Assembly (NCBI GenBank): GCA_001557505.1
Contig: LSAX01000006.1
Span: 744,001-808,000 of the forward strand
Reading direction: 5' to 3'
DNA: 64,000 nt
From: Reticulascus tulasneorum
Lineage: Eukaryota; Ascomycota; Sordariomycetes; Glomerellales; Reticulascaceae
Position numbers and translations under genes: made by a program. Shown here piece by piece: positions 44,890-56,490 of the stretch; position 1 is the stretch's first letter, and each line of letters begins with the position of its first letter. A model generated the notes under the pieces. That model ran no database searches. It was not told where the DNA came from and saw nothing but the letters and a program-made list of their open reading frames with translations.

Positions 44890-45290
44890 TCATTTCCCAT
44901 GATACGAGCCGACTTGGTTGATTCTGGCTAAAATTGATAGGGATCGCATGTGTTCTGATAGTTTCTCGCCAAATAGTTTCCGGTGGAGAGCCCGCGCAAA
45001 CTTGGCATCCCTGAGGTTGAAGTGACGGAAAAGACCGTACTCTTCAAAAGCGAGGGGATAGATGCCCGAAATGCCCCAGCCGAGAATAGCAACTGGATCC
45101 CGGGGCAGATTGAACCGTGAAGGTCGCAGTGGCAGATACAACGCTGATCGGGCAGCTCGGCCCTCTCCTTGCGCCTGTTGTCCTCTAGCTTCGTGTTCAT
45201 CCAGTCTTGCAGGTCACTGGTGCTCTCAAAGGTCTGGGCAGCACCGTAGTCTGAGAAGAAGGATATCGGGGTCGGTCTTTTCGTGCACAT
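44890..45290 (-). pseudogene. Decayed fungal APH-like phosphotransferase gene
   Basis: One minus frame encodes FFSDYGAAQTFESTSDLQDW and CICHCDLHG, a catalytic-loop motif of the APH family. The continuation (NLPRDPVAILGWGISGIYPLAFEE) resembles the metal-binding and following region of fungal APH proteins but lies in a second frame. The break falls near 45115-45120. The usual DWG is changed to GWG, and the N-terminal lobe is not recognisable upstream. It therefore looks dead. It is a fungal-type member, unlike the bacterial-type gene 1 kb to its left. Confidence 0.65.
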
Positions 45291-46101
45291 GCTGCTGCAA
45301 TATCGCTTCGGCCTCGGCCATGCCCATGCATACTTGATCTAGATGTTATCGTTGTAGGGGACACCATTTGTTTTAGGGCCGCTACGTTCGCAAGCCGCTA
45401 GATCTTGGGCGCGCGATGGAACAGGCGCCTCGTCCATGGCGCTACTGATGGTGTACAGAGCTGGGCCAAGTCAAGAATATGTGGGACCAACTTTGATATT
45501 GGCAGAAGGAAAAGCAGCAACGGTGGATCGTGGATGGCAGCCGGCGGTGAGATTCTGCCGGGTTTGCAGTTTAGCGTTCAGTTAAACCATTTGTTCGAAG
45601 GTCTCTACTCCGTAGGTTATCTGTATTGTCGATACACATCTCGAGGTTCGCTTTTGCCCCTTCCTCTACTTCTGCAGAACACAATAGACCTGGAACACCA
45701 AGTTCAGCACAATGGGATACAATGACCCCGTTTTCTGTTTGCATTGCGGGCTTCATACAATTGCGCGCTGTCAAACTAGAAACGCTCCACAGCGTGTCAA
45801 ACCTTCCTAACGCTGCAACAATCTTCAATTCCTGCTCGTAGGCGGGGCTGCACATGCCTATCCGCTCTTGACCAAGAGAGATCGTTTGGGAAGCGCCGAT
45901 CAAAACTTTAGAGTAGTGGGGATGAAAAGACCTGACGGGATCACAGTTGCAGGAAATTTATTTCATATGGGATCACAAGCACATATAGTTCAATCTGAGC
46001 TTTCAGCATCTCCCCTTCATTAGAATGGCAGCCAGTATCCCTACCGGAATGAAGCATACCCTCTACCAACAGCTAGTAACAGACCATCTCATACATTCCG
46101 A
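45291..46101. other. Intergenic
   Basis: A 110-codon minus frame at 45903-45571 has no recognisable domain and is not claimed. Nothing else was seen. Confidence 0.35.
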
Positions 46102-49100
46102 TTAAATGATGCAAATGGTCTCCTCTACCCGAAGCAGCCTCCACGCTTCCCACTTTGCTGCGCCCTGGAACCGGAATGTTCCAACTCGCCTGTAGCTTCC
46201 TTCTCTTCCAACTATGGGCTTCAGCACCAACCCACTGCCGGAAGCAATCCTTGACAGACCCTCGAGCTTTCCATTAGGCAGTTTTCTCATACCCTCCTCG
46301 GATGTTTCCGACTCTGACAATGTTAAAAGACATAGCTCATCGCCCTGGAAAACCTCGGCATACTCATCCAACACGTCCGGTTCAAAATCAGCCTGCGCAG
46401 AACTCGCGCCTCCATCCCTATTGACCAGGAGGCCTCCATTCGTTGAAGATTGCAAGGGCAGATCCTTCTGTTTGCCTTGAAGTAACGCGGTGGCCACGAA
46501 CCCTTGCACTATCAAAGAGGCAAACTGGACTGGACCGAACGGATTCACCCCGGATCTAACGACCTGAATGTTTACTACTTTCAGTAGGCCACCGCCTTCC
46601 TTTTCTTTCCAGCTTGTCTCACCCTTGTTAAGGGGGTAGGGCCGTTTCCACACAGTGCCCATTGGACTCTCCTCCCCCAAGCCTTCGTATTTCACTGGAG
46701 CAATGACAGATGCCCACGACCAGGAGGGTGCATAGTGTCCGCCTTGGTGTCTTCGGGGCACCATCATAAGTGCATGCTCACGAATAAAGCGGTAATCCGG
46801 CTTCCAAAAGAGAAAAACTTGGATCTTGTCCCTCCACATTCCGCAGATATAATCGTTCTCTGCTGTGCGGGACATTCGCTTGGCCAGGCCGGACAGGGCT
46901 GGAAGGAGATCCTGGGACTTGGTGAGGTTTCGGTGGGTGAACTCTTGAATGATGTTGCTCCACATCCATCGTTTCTCCGCAGCGATACCGGCCGAAGAGG
47001 CACCTTCCGGAGAGTCCTGCCAAGCAAAGTTGACTAGCTGTGCTTTATATCGGGATTCCGTGTCTGTCTGGGTTTGGACGGTTTGGCATTCGCAGGCCCG
47101 CTTTCCCGCACACTCCCAACCCACTTCTGACTTTCCAAAATGGAGTGTTCGTGGTGCTAAGATGCGTTCCTGCAGAGTCCAGCCACGCTTGTCAAGAGCA
47201 CTGGGCCGAAAGCCATTCTCGGTACTATACAGCCTATGACAGATCTCTCCTCGGTCGTCACTAAGCAGGTTATTGAGCCTGAAATGTACCTTGGACTTTC
47301 TCCCTCCGGGGCCCTCGACGCCTAACGCAAAGCTCTGGCCACCGTGGGGGACACTTGGGGGAAAGCATCCGCCGTGGCAGTTTGCCGAGTACTCGGCCGC
47401 TATCATGACGTAGCCATTTTCGTAGATGGCACTCATGTTGAGAGCCTCTCTTTCCCAATCTTCCCGACTATCTTGCAGGATACAAAGTGAGTCAATCCAC
47501 AAGTAGCGGACGCCAAGATCTCTGGTGATCAAGATTGCATCTTGAAACGTTTTCGGAAGAGTGGAAAGCTGGATGCCCATAGTGCGGCTTTCAATGGTGG
47601 CGAGAGTTGTAGTTATTGGACTAGACCCGCCCCAGCAATGACTGAGGGTAACATATCGTCCGACATCGCCGTTCGTGATGAGAAGGCGAGGAGCTGTTGT
47701 ATTTGAGCCAACATCAAGTACTCTCGAAGGCAATGCGGCATCCTTATAAGAGCATGTCGAATGTTTCGTTATGCATTCTTCAAGAAATCCACGGACAAGA
47801 CTTCTTCGGTGATCCGACCATGGAGCCGCCCGTATATCCCTTGACATTCCAACAACAGGCCAGGTGACTGGCGACCCTAGTTATACATTAAAGTAGTCAG
47901 CAAATCATTCTAGTTGACAGTTGGGTGTCTTTGCAGAATTGTGCATACCTGGCTGGGAATAGATTTCTGCTCGTACAGTCGGCACCCCAAGAAGCCCGTC
48001 ACCACAAGCCACGTACAAGGGTCCTCCGTGAACTGTGGATAACAGCTGACACGGCTTGGTCGCTGTCCTCCAAGCCGCCAATCTTTCTCCATAAATAGAG
48101 GCTAGATGCTGCAGACATCTCAAAATCATCTCGCATCCAGGGCAGCCACGACTAGCCGCGTCAGCCACGTTGCCTTGTAAGGCCCAATGGATAACTTCGG
48201 CGTCCTTCGGTACGCCTCGACGAAAGTCGAGGTCCTGGCATACGTGACACTGTGCAGGAAAGCCACCTGGCTTTGGGTTCGCCATCATTCTCCGCTTCGA
48301 TGACAAAGTCGTGCTTAGTGACAGAGTCCAGGCCAACGATACAGGGTCGATGGAGTCCTCTATCGGAAGATTTGGGTTGCGGCTAGACAATGGAATTGTG
48401 CCCTCGAGAAGCCCAACTATACGGTCATGATCCTGTTCGCCAGCAAGTTCCGCGGAATGTCGTGGGTGGCCGCTATAGATACCCGCTTTGGCTCCCCTCT
48501 TCAAAAGCAAGATGATGACATTCTCGTGACTGTACAATGCTGCCAAGTCAAGTCCAGAGAATCCGTTGTCCGTTATATTCACATCAAAACCTTCATCAAG
48601 CAGTAGATCGGTAACATCGGTTCGACCCGTTCCTGCTGCCGATATCATGACACGAGCCTTTTGCGTCTCCGTCAAGAGGTGCAGGCTTTTGCGGAGCAAG
48701 AGCTCGGTTGCCCGCTTCTTTCCATGCATAGCAGCAACGCAGAGTGCCGTGTCGCCGTGCGGCGTGGCAGCCATGATGTCGGCTCCTCGCTCCAGCAGCA
48801 GCTCGCACATATCGACCTGGTCATACTGCGCGGCGCTGTGCAGAGCCGTTTTACCATCGGCATAGCGAGCATTGACGTCTGCGCCGGCGTCAAGCAGCGT
48901 CCGCGCCGCGCTATCGAATCCGTACCATGCGGCGATATGCAGCGGCGTTTGGCCTGCGGGCTTGGTACCGGCAGCATTGACATCGAGTCCGGCCGCCAGG
49001 AGCCGCGGCAGCAGCTCGTCTTTCCATGCCGCTACTGCCATGTGGAGTGCCGTCTCACCGCGCCCCGTGTCAGCCGCGATCAAGGCATGCGGATTGGCAC

Positions 49101-49704
49101 CCATATCCAGGAGGGCGTCAACAAGCTCCTCGGACCCGCTGGACACAGCGAGGTGAAACGGTGTCGCACCTGTTGGGGCAGACTCGATATCAGCACCGTG
49201 GGCGACGAGAAGGCGGGAGAGTCGCACATCCCTAGCCCCGACCGCGAAGTGGAGAGCTTGAAGATTGCCAGCAACTGATGTAGAAACCGAAGCACCCCTG
49301 GAAAGCAGGAGGTGGACGACGGGCTCGTGGCCCTGCTGGACAGCAAAATGGAGCGGAGCCCACCCCCTACTACCCCTTGCGTCGACAGGTACACCTCCGT
49401 CGAGCAGGAGCTGGACAAGTTGGACGGATCCTGCAGATGCTGCCTTACAAAGCTCTTCAGGGCTGTTTGCTGGCCTAAATGGTAACACAATCACCGAGCC
49501 AGGAAATGCATTCTGCGCCTGAGCCCCCACAGGCGCCTGTGCTACGATCGGAACTTGTGCTGCCACTGGACGACGTGGCGCCACCGAACCAGATGATGCA
49601 GCAGATGCTTGCGGTGTACTTGAATTCCGTGCTGCAGCCTGGTTCTGTGGTGGCCTATTCTTCGCCGTGTCTGGCTGCCGAGACCGCCGGAAAAGCCGTC
49701 GCAT
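46102..49704 (-). CDS. Ankyrin-repeat plus HET-domain fusion protein
   Basis: Exons 49704-47949 and 47876-46102 give 1176 residues. After a basic, Gln/Ala-rich N-terminus about ten ankyrin repeats span roughly 75-430 (GWAPLHFAVQQGHEPVVHLL, GQTPLHIAAWYG, GKTALHSAAQYDQVDMCELL). A second half has the layout of a complete HET protein. It opens with a cysteine-bearing lead-in (CHVCQDL, GCPGCEMILRCL). The HET core follows: RYVTLSHCWGG, LPKTFQDAILITRDLGVRYL, WIDSLCILQDSREDWEREAL, then RGWTLQERILAPRTLHFG. Splicing of the 72-base intron joins YSQP to GSPVTWPVV in frame. HET proteins trigger incompatibility cell death; ankyrin repeats usually bind proteins and could sense the trigger. No NACHT domain is present. 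Confidence 0.85.
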
Positions 49705-50422
49705 TGCCGTTGATCTTGTATTGTAATAAGAAGGGGATTGACAACCGGCAAAGCGTCTCAGGTGCGCGAGACCGTGATCGCTTAGTTCGAGATGCTACAG
49801 GTAAAATTTCCTCTCATCCAAAGCTTTCAGCTTCTTTAAATATCAGCAGCAGTGACTGTAGTGTATCTTGGCATTGCAACAATACCCTGTCCCTTGATGC
49901 ACACTCGGCGTGATTACTTCCGATTCTTACCAGTTGCCCTGGGCGTTCACGGGCCTGTCAGACCCACCAGCCAGCTGAAAAGCGAGGATTAATAGCATGG
50001 TTGGATAGCTGTGGTGATTGACAAGCTTGGCAGCAAGGAAACGGGTTGTTAACTCTAGTCTTATCCTCTCGGCAGTAACTTGGTTTGTTACGGCATATTA
50101 TCAGCACCAGATGAAGATTTATAACTACAAGGTACTAGGTTTGTATTGCAATTGACAGTTCAGGTTCGGGTTGCAAAGTCATAAGCTCCACTGGTCTATC
50201 GATTCTTGCTTTGCGTATTTGGACGGACAGGCAGCGAGACATGATTGAGAAATGTCAAACAGCAGAATGAGGAATAAAGAAGGCACTGCGATTGTTGCCA
50301 GCTATGTTTCCGTCTCTGTGCCTGACTCTAAATCTAGAGCAGCCGCGACACCGTTATTCGTTTCCTGGCCACGCCCGTACGGTTCACAATGTTTCCACTC
50401 TCGTGTACTCCAACATAGAGCA
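49705..50422. other. Intergenic
   Basis: Promoter of the ankyrin-HET gene and 3' flank of the arylsulfotransferase-like gene. No gene was seen. Confidence 0.4.
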
Positions 50423-52236
50423 TCAAAGCTCTTCGGTCTCCAGATCGAGGCTCTCAACATCCAGTCTAGTCTTGGATTCATCGACTTCCACTCTTCCAAA
50501 GTCACGGGTGAGAGCCTCGTCTATCAAACCCGCAGGAGCTATCGCCTGTCTCCATGGCACGCTAGCAGACGTCTGAAGATGTCTCTCTGCTCGGTCCAAG
50601 GCCACAGCAAAGACACGATAATCGCTCAGGTCGTCTCGAAGCGCATCGGCGGCGAAGGTGAAGCTTGTCTCGAACGAAGCTCTAGTTCGTTGTCCCAGAC
50701 GGGACGTCTTGGTCTTCCCTTCAACTGCCGAAACGAGATAGAACTCCCAGGCCTTTGTGACCGTGTCTCCATTCCAAGAGACGTATATGGTAATTTCATG
50801 AGCAGCCTCGTCATGCAAGGCAACTATCGCTGGCGTCTCACTGGAATGGCCTTCCCATTCGAACCGGAAGCCTCGATAGCTCTGCACCCCATGAGATAAG
50901 ATATCCGAGTCGAGGTAAGCATGAAAGATGGCATCACTGTCGTTCGCTCGGAACTCAGAGACAGCGCCGGCTTGGCCCCAGTTGATAAAGTAGTTGCCAT
51001 TGGGAAGGAGCTGCGCATTACCCTGAGAGAAAGCTGTGATGTTGTCGGGAGGAACGAAACGATTCAACTGAGTTACCGTGTGGTCTGTGTGGTTAATCTG
51101 ATATACTCGGCCAGAAGAGTAGGGCTGTACGCGATCATAGCCGCCTCCAGGCTTTATGTTGGGTGAGCCGGCCCCGTTGTCGAACAGCGAAATCACCTCG
51201 ATCTGCCCATCGGCGGATTTATAATGGAAGCGTGCATCATGTTGCCAACCGAATTCCAGTTCGCGAGAAATTTTAAAGTCCGAACTTTTCCCTCCTAATC
51301 TCCAGATGACAGAGCCATTCTGACCGTTGATTTTGTATATGGTGCTCGTATGCCGTCCAGAAATAAGATAGTTTCCTTCTTCGTCCTTGTCAACGCTGTT
51401 GACGTGGATGTAGTCCCATGCATCGAAAGAATCGAGCCCAACAGGAGTATCTCCGTTTTTTAGTGGCTGTATGCTTTCTTCAAGGAGTCATGTTAAAATT
51501 AGACCGCGTCCGTCATGCCCTAGCAGAATTAGGCAGACACATACCTTCTGGGCTAGCAAAACTGAGAGTGTTGACCTCGAATTCAACTTCCCCTGTTGCA
51601 ATATCTACCTCTAGAGAATTGGTAAGCCGCAAATAATCTGATCCGAACTAGAATGAAACTCTCTTCCGAGCCCGAGAACATACCTTGAATGATACCGTCC
51701 ACAATCCATTGCTGCTGCTTTGTGCCTCCCCAAGGCGAAAGATCATAAGGAATTGGCTGGTAAATATCGAATAGAGCGGATTTGCCATTCACGATACGAA
51801 ACTCGTGCAGATCTAGCAATCTGTGATCAAGTGGCTCAACCTTGGCGATTTGCCTGTAGTGCTGGTCGAGTATCACAGGTGATCCAAATCCATGGCCATG
51901 CAATGGGTCCACGACGCCCTGGTAAGCTTGCAGAGCAGGCTTTCCTTGATAATGAACCGCTTGCAGGTTGGCAACCAAGCCTGCGAGGTGGCCCAGACTA
52001 GACCACACCAGATCACCATCGTCTCGGAAAATATAGCCGGCTTGCTGCTCGGGTCCACCACGAGGCCCAGCAAATCCAGGATATGGGGTCACAAAGAGAT
52101 AGCCAGGTGCGACATCTTTGCCCGCGGAAATCGTAATGTTCAGTCGCGGGGGAGAAAGATCCGGTCGAGACCGATACTGCCAATCTCCAAAAGCCACAGA
52201 GGAAAACACTACTAGTATGATAAAGGAAGCCTTCAT
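50423..52236 (-). CDS. Secreted arylsulfotransferase-like protein (ASST family)
   Basis: Exons 52236-51684, 51610-51545 and 51477-50423 give 557 residues. The signal peptide is MKASFIILVVFSSVAFG. The beta-propeller signature of the fungal ASST family is clear: PGYLFVTPYPG, GDLVWSSLGHLAGLVANLQA, LDLHEFRIVNGKSALFDIYQ. Then come DSFDAWDYIHVNSVDKDEEG, YLISGRHTSTIYKINGQNGS and WRLGG. Middle exon removal keeps phase at both ends. Bacterial members move sulfate between phenols; the activity of fungal members is unproven. The C-terminus lacks an obvious anchor. It heads a run of minus-strand genes. Confidence 0.87.
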
Positions 52237-52689
52237 GTTTAATGATAAAATAAAAATATTCTATTCCGCATGCAAAGCGTGATTAAAGAGCGTAGCATAG
52301 AGATTCTGAACAGATCAACCCAGGCGAGGGGATGCCCGACAACTAATGTTAACCAAATGACTTGGCTGTCGTGATCTGATAACGTGCTTTCGGGTCTGAA
52401 TGGAAACATTGAGGCCCACTACAGAATGGGCCTAGCTCTCGACCTAACCCCGAAACCCACCCGGCGCCGGAATTAGCTGCTTGCGCACAAACTGTGCTTG
52501 TGCCTACATTTAAATGGTAATTGTAGGAGCCACAGTAGCCAAAAAGTAAAAGTTGGATTAGAGTCCAGGCGAAAACCCTTTATTCATCACTTTGTTCGGA
52601 GGCTGCCATTCGTAGGAATCCAAACCAAGCAATTTTGGAAGCCTTTGATCAGAACTAAAGGATTTAATGGGCATTGGGCGAGACTCGCC
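52237..52689. other. Intergenic
   Basis: Promoter of the arylsulfotransferase-like gene and 3' flank of the SnoaL-like gene. Nothing else was seen. Confidence 0.4.
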
Positions 52690-53229
52690 CTATTCATATG
52701 ACCGACGAACAACCTCATCCGCTTGCTCCTCGGCTTGTTGAACGACAGCCTCCAGCGACACAGGCCCTAGCACTCGTGTCTCTTTCATAATCGTTCTGAT
52801 CTTCCAAATCTTTCCGTTCCCATCAAAGTCGTGAGTGACATAAGACAACACCATTACGATATCATCTGCGCTACCGTCCTCAAAGTGGAGTTTGTGGCCG
52901 CTGAGGTGAGATTCGTATCGGAATATGGATGCGAATCTGCAGAGTATCTGACCATCTTCGTTGCTATGATTTATCATGACCGGGATAACAGCTACCAGTC
53001 CTTTCGGTCGCTGCAACGGGTGAAAAAAGTTGGGGTCTCTCGTGACGGAATACCAGTCGAAAGCCTCAAAGAGATTGATGTCATCCGCCCAGTGCTTGGC
53101 GGCAGTATCCCAGTCATTTTCGTCTATAGCTCTCACGTAGTCCCGGAAAGTAGACACAGTATTCTTGAGAGTATTCCTCCTAGAGATGGATTCGTATATA
53201 CCCGCATTCTTGAGCGCAGAGACAGGCAT
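52690..53229 (-). CDS. SnoaL/NTF2-like fold protein
   Basis: Single-exon gene of 179 residues. TVSTFRDYVRAIDENDWDTA followed by KHWADDINLFEAF is the opening helix and cone of the NTF2-like fold. The strands HKLHFEDGSADDIVMVLSYV and GKIWKIRTIMKETR close it. No signal peptide is visible. Members act as small cyclases, isomerases or dehydratases, or as binding proteins, and are common in fungal metabolite clusters. Position among oxidoreductase genes on the same strand suggests a metabolic role. Substrate unknown. Confidence 0.75.
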   Translation of the reverse strand: MPVSALKNAGIYESISRRNTLKNTVSTFRDYVRAIDENDWDTAAKHWADDINLFEAFDWYSVTRDPNFFHPLQRPKGLVAVIPVMINHSNEDGQILCRFASIFRYESHLSGHKLHFEDGSADDIVMVLSYVTHDFDGNGKIWKIRTIMKETRVLGPVSLEAVVQQAEEQADEVVRRSYE

Positions 53230-54080
53230 GGCGAGAGGCGAGAGCTAGCTTCGCATATATAATCGTCGTTGAGGTTTGTCCTGGTGTCGTAATTCCACAG
53301 CATCGACAGTTTACTGGGGAGAGCCTGCAAGATATAGGGGGTCTTGCAAAGTTGAACGGGGTGGTGTTTCTGCAACGCTTTGTTCGACACAATGCCTTGT
53401 TCATAGGATATATGAGATCCATTGCTAATTACTGGACAAGGCAAAGGCAGAGGCTCATTCAGTGTGACTCAAAGGCTTCAATTGTCGAGGCTGTTCATGC
53501 ACAAAGAGAACAGACTGCAGAACAAAGCTTCATCCTCATTGTGAACGGAACAGACTAGTTCGGGCAAAGAATTAGTTTGCGCCGCTAAGGTTACATCGAG
53601 ATTGTTAACCACAACATGAGCCAAGGTCAACCAATGACTTCGACAGGTGTGTTTTATTGCGAAATAGGTGAGCAATTCTGAGCACCGACTGTGATAGGTG
53701 ACTCTTGGCGAACAGATTTTCTCTGCTTCCTATTTCACATGTCCGTGTTTGAGCTTCAATGTACCGCATTATTCTAGATAGTCCTATGATAGGGAGAAGC
53801 TGACTCAACTCTGACTGCTACCAGATCCATCCCTTCGTTTGCACCGAGTGGTTTCCGTCTCGACTTGAAGGAGTGTAGCCATAGTTTCTTTAATTTAGGC
53901 GTTAACTATCACTGCAGCCGGAGCATGGCAGTCAAGGAGTGTCCGCCGGGCTAACTGCCTGGTACTATGTGGATCGTGTCCCAGCCCAGACGCCGAGCTG
54001 CGAGTTGTTTCAGATTAATTTTCTTGCATTCAGAGATGTACCTATTCTATGAAAGCCCACGTCTAGATATCATAGCTGCG
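53230..54080. other. Intergenic
   Basis: Promoter of the SnoaL-like gene and 3' flank of the SDR gene. No gene was seen. Confidence 0.4.
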
Positions 54081-55043
54081 TCACTGGAACTGTTGAGCAC
54101 CTAGCTCGCCAGTCAAGTCAATCGTGAGCAAGTTCTTGCTGGTGATCTCCTCCTTTCTCGCCAGTAAATCTTCAACATCCCACTGGCTGGCGATGGTTCT
54201 CCCAGTCAAAAAGTGAGCATGTGGATGGCTCAACCAGACCGTCAGACCGCCTACCAACGCCGGGGTTTCCAAGTTGAAGTGTCGGAAAGCATCCATCAGC
54301 ATGTCGGTGTCGACTAAACCAGGGTGCAGAGAGACTGCAGTAATATTTGGGTATGCCGCAGCGACGTGCTGGCTTATGCCGATGACGGTCGCCTTGGAAA
54401 GGCTGTAGCCAGATATTGAAGGGATCACCAGCCAAGCAGCGCTAGTAGTGAGATTGACGATCGTTGCGGCAGTATCCTTCGATGGAAGTTGTCGAATGAA
54501 ACCCCGTGACATGAGGAACGTGCCCTTGGCGTTCACCTCAAAGTTTGGCCACCATGCGTCCAACTCCTCGTCACCAAGCAGATTCCCATTGCCTTCAGTG
54601 TTAACTCCTGCGTTGTTGATCAGGATATCGGCGTGTCCGAAGGTATCCGTGATTTTCTTAAATGCGGCTTCAACCGACTCAAAGCTTGATATATCCGCGC
54701 CGACCGTGAGGATCTGCACCTCGGAATTAATCTCCTTGAGCTCACTTTCCACCGCTTTCAGCTTTTCCTCATTTGTAGCTATCAGGACCAATCCCTTGAC
54801 CCCTGCTTTAGCAAATGCTGGAGCTATACCCTGCAAACTTCGTGATTAGTATCGAGCCAAGGACGATGCGCCAAACATGTATACCTTAGCACCAACGCCC
54901 CTACTGGCACCAGTTATGATGACCACCTTGCCAGCTAGCGAGAGCCCCGAACTTGAAGGGTCAATTGCAGCGTATTGGTCTTGATGGACATGACGGGTGA
55001 ACTGGAGAGTGGTCACGAAATGGTCTTTAGGAAGAGAATCCAT
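54081..55043 (-). CDS. Short-chain dehydrogenase/reductase, second
   Basis: Exons 55043-54885 and 54840-adjacent acceptor at 54830, i.e. 54830-54081, give 302 residues. The cofactor motif KVVIITGASRGVGAKGIAPA is split by the intron after GAK. NNAGVNTEGNG, the catalytic YSLSK and the proline-glycine pair HPGLVDTDML follow. This is a classical SDR of the NADP(H) type, unlike the first SDR in length and N-terminus. It is the third gene in the minus-strand run and could act on the same substrate as the alcohol dehydrogenase. Substrate unknown. Confidence 0.85.
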
Positions 55044-56490
55044 TGTGAAGAGCCGGTGCGAGTGAGTCGGTTATGAATCTCAGATGAATTATGGCTACAC
55101 AATGTAAAGTGAGCAAAGTATCGTGCTTGCTGTTGATGCGTTGGAGCTGTGCTGTCGTGCCATTACCTCGAAGGTTGGAGGAGAGGCACTTATATACATA
55201 AATTGCTAGGTAAGAAGTACGTCACTTCATCTCCATAATCTCACAGTGACTAATTGCAAGATGGACTCCCAGGCGTCGCTTGTTTGTGAACTTGTAATCT
55301 GCCTGTATTTCTCAGCAGTAGCGCGATGGAACAGCTAACAGCTTACTCAGACGAGGCCATTTGCCCTGCCAGACCGGGCAGCTTATGCACGGACCAAGCA
55401 GGCGCATGCGGGGGCAGCAGCACCACTTCCCTGTTAGGGAAGCAGGTGGATCTCACGACTCGGGATTCAACTGGTAAGGCTGGGCCCTGCGGTGCGACCC
55501 CTCGTCGAGGGCCTCGACTAGCGAATGACAAGATCCGCCCTGGGTATGTACTAAGAGATTAGTAATGGAAACTTGACATCGCCGACTGCTCTTTGGTATC
55601 CAACTCGTAGATAAGTTCGAAGGTTACATTGAAAGGGGCGTTGATGGACGAAACCATGGAAGTGAGCCAATTGAGACAAACGCCTGATCCAAAACAGGAC
55701 GCAGAGGGCATCATTGCCCGGAAAAAACGAGCCTCGGCCGTTTGCGATCGTTCTAAGGTCCACTTGATCGTGGGGCTCGCCCCCAATGAAAGAGGATGAT
55801 TGTGACAGTATCATGAGGCCACTAGACAAGTGTGCCCCATAGTATGATAAGAGTATTTGTGGTATCGAGTTGGAGGCTTCTCCCCGAAGCGCGCATTGCG
55901 AAAGCTATAATCACACTGGGCTTCCCGGGTTGTCGGCATCGGCTACCGTGGATCACAGTATTGCTGACTAACAATGAAGGAAGGGCCAAAAGCTAGGAAG
56001 AGCACGTTAATTCAGCCTAGATATGTTGACTGGGGATACTAGGCATGGAGAGAGTGAGGACTTCATGTGTGGGGGTTTAGAAAAGTGTGAAAATGCTTGG
56101 CTACCTATCCACATTGCATGCCCAAGAACACCCGCAGTTCGGGAGCGATCGCAACCATGGTGTCTCCACAAGCGAGGAAATGTGCCCCTTGGCGAGTGCC
56201 GCGCAATCAGGTTGCGGGAAATAAGCTGCGACCAATGGCCTGTGGGAGACTGAACGGGTCTTTAAAACACCAGCGGCACAGATGTGATCATATTGGATGG
56301 ACTCCTTGCTCTCCAGGTGCATGTTAAGGTGTGTGCACGGCGTTCATCAAATGCAACATGCAGAGCCAAGATGCCTCAGCTACATGCAGTAACATTTCTA
56401 AATTAGAGTTCTATTTGTTCGCCGACCAAGATAACAAAATAAGGTTCAGAGATGCGATGGTCATTATTGCATCGTTGTTTTGCCCCATAT
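55044..56490. other. Intergenic, 1.4 kb
   Basis: Promoter of the SDR gene, then sequence with no supported gene up to the alcohol dehydrogenase. Confidence 0.4.
55189..55196 (-). promoter_or_regulatory. Probable TATA element (TATATAAG on minus strand)
   Basis: About 150 bases upstream of the SDR start codon at 55043. Inferred from sequence and position. Confidence 0.35.

Noticed and set aside
45571..45903. 110-codon minus-strand frame
   Set aside because: No recognisable domain, and it lies in decayed sequence; not enough to call a gene.
48661..49278. 205-codon plus-strand frame antisense to the ankyrin-HET gene
   Set aside because: It is a shadow of the GC-rich coding strand; the minus-strand protein has clear domains.
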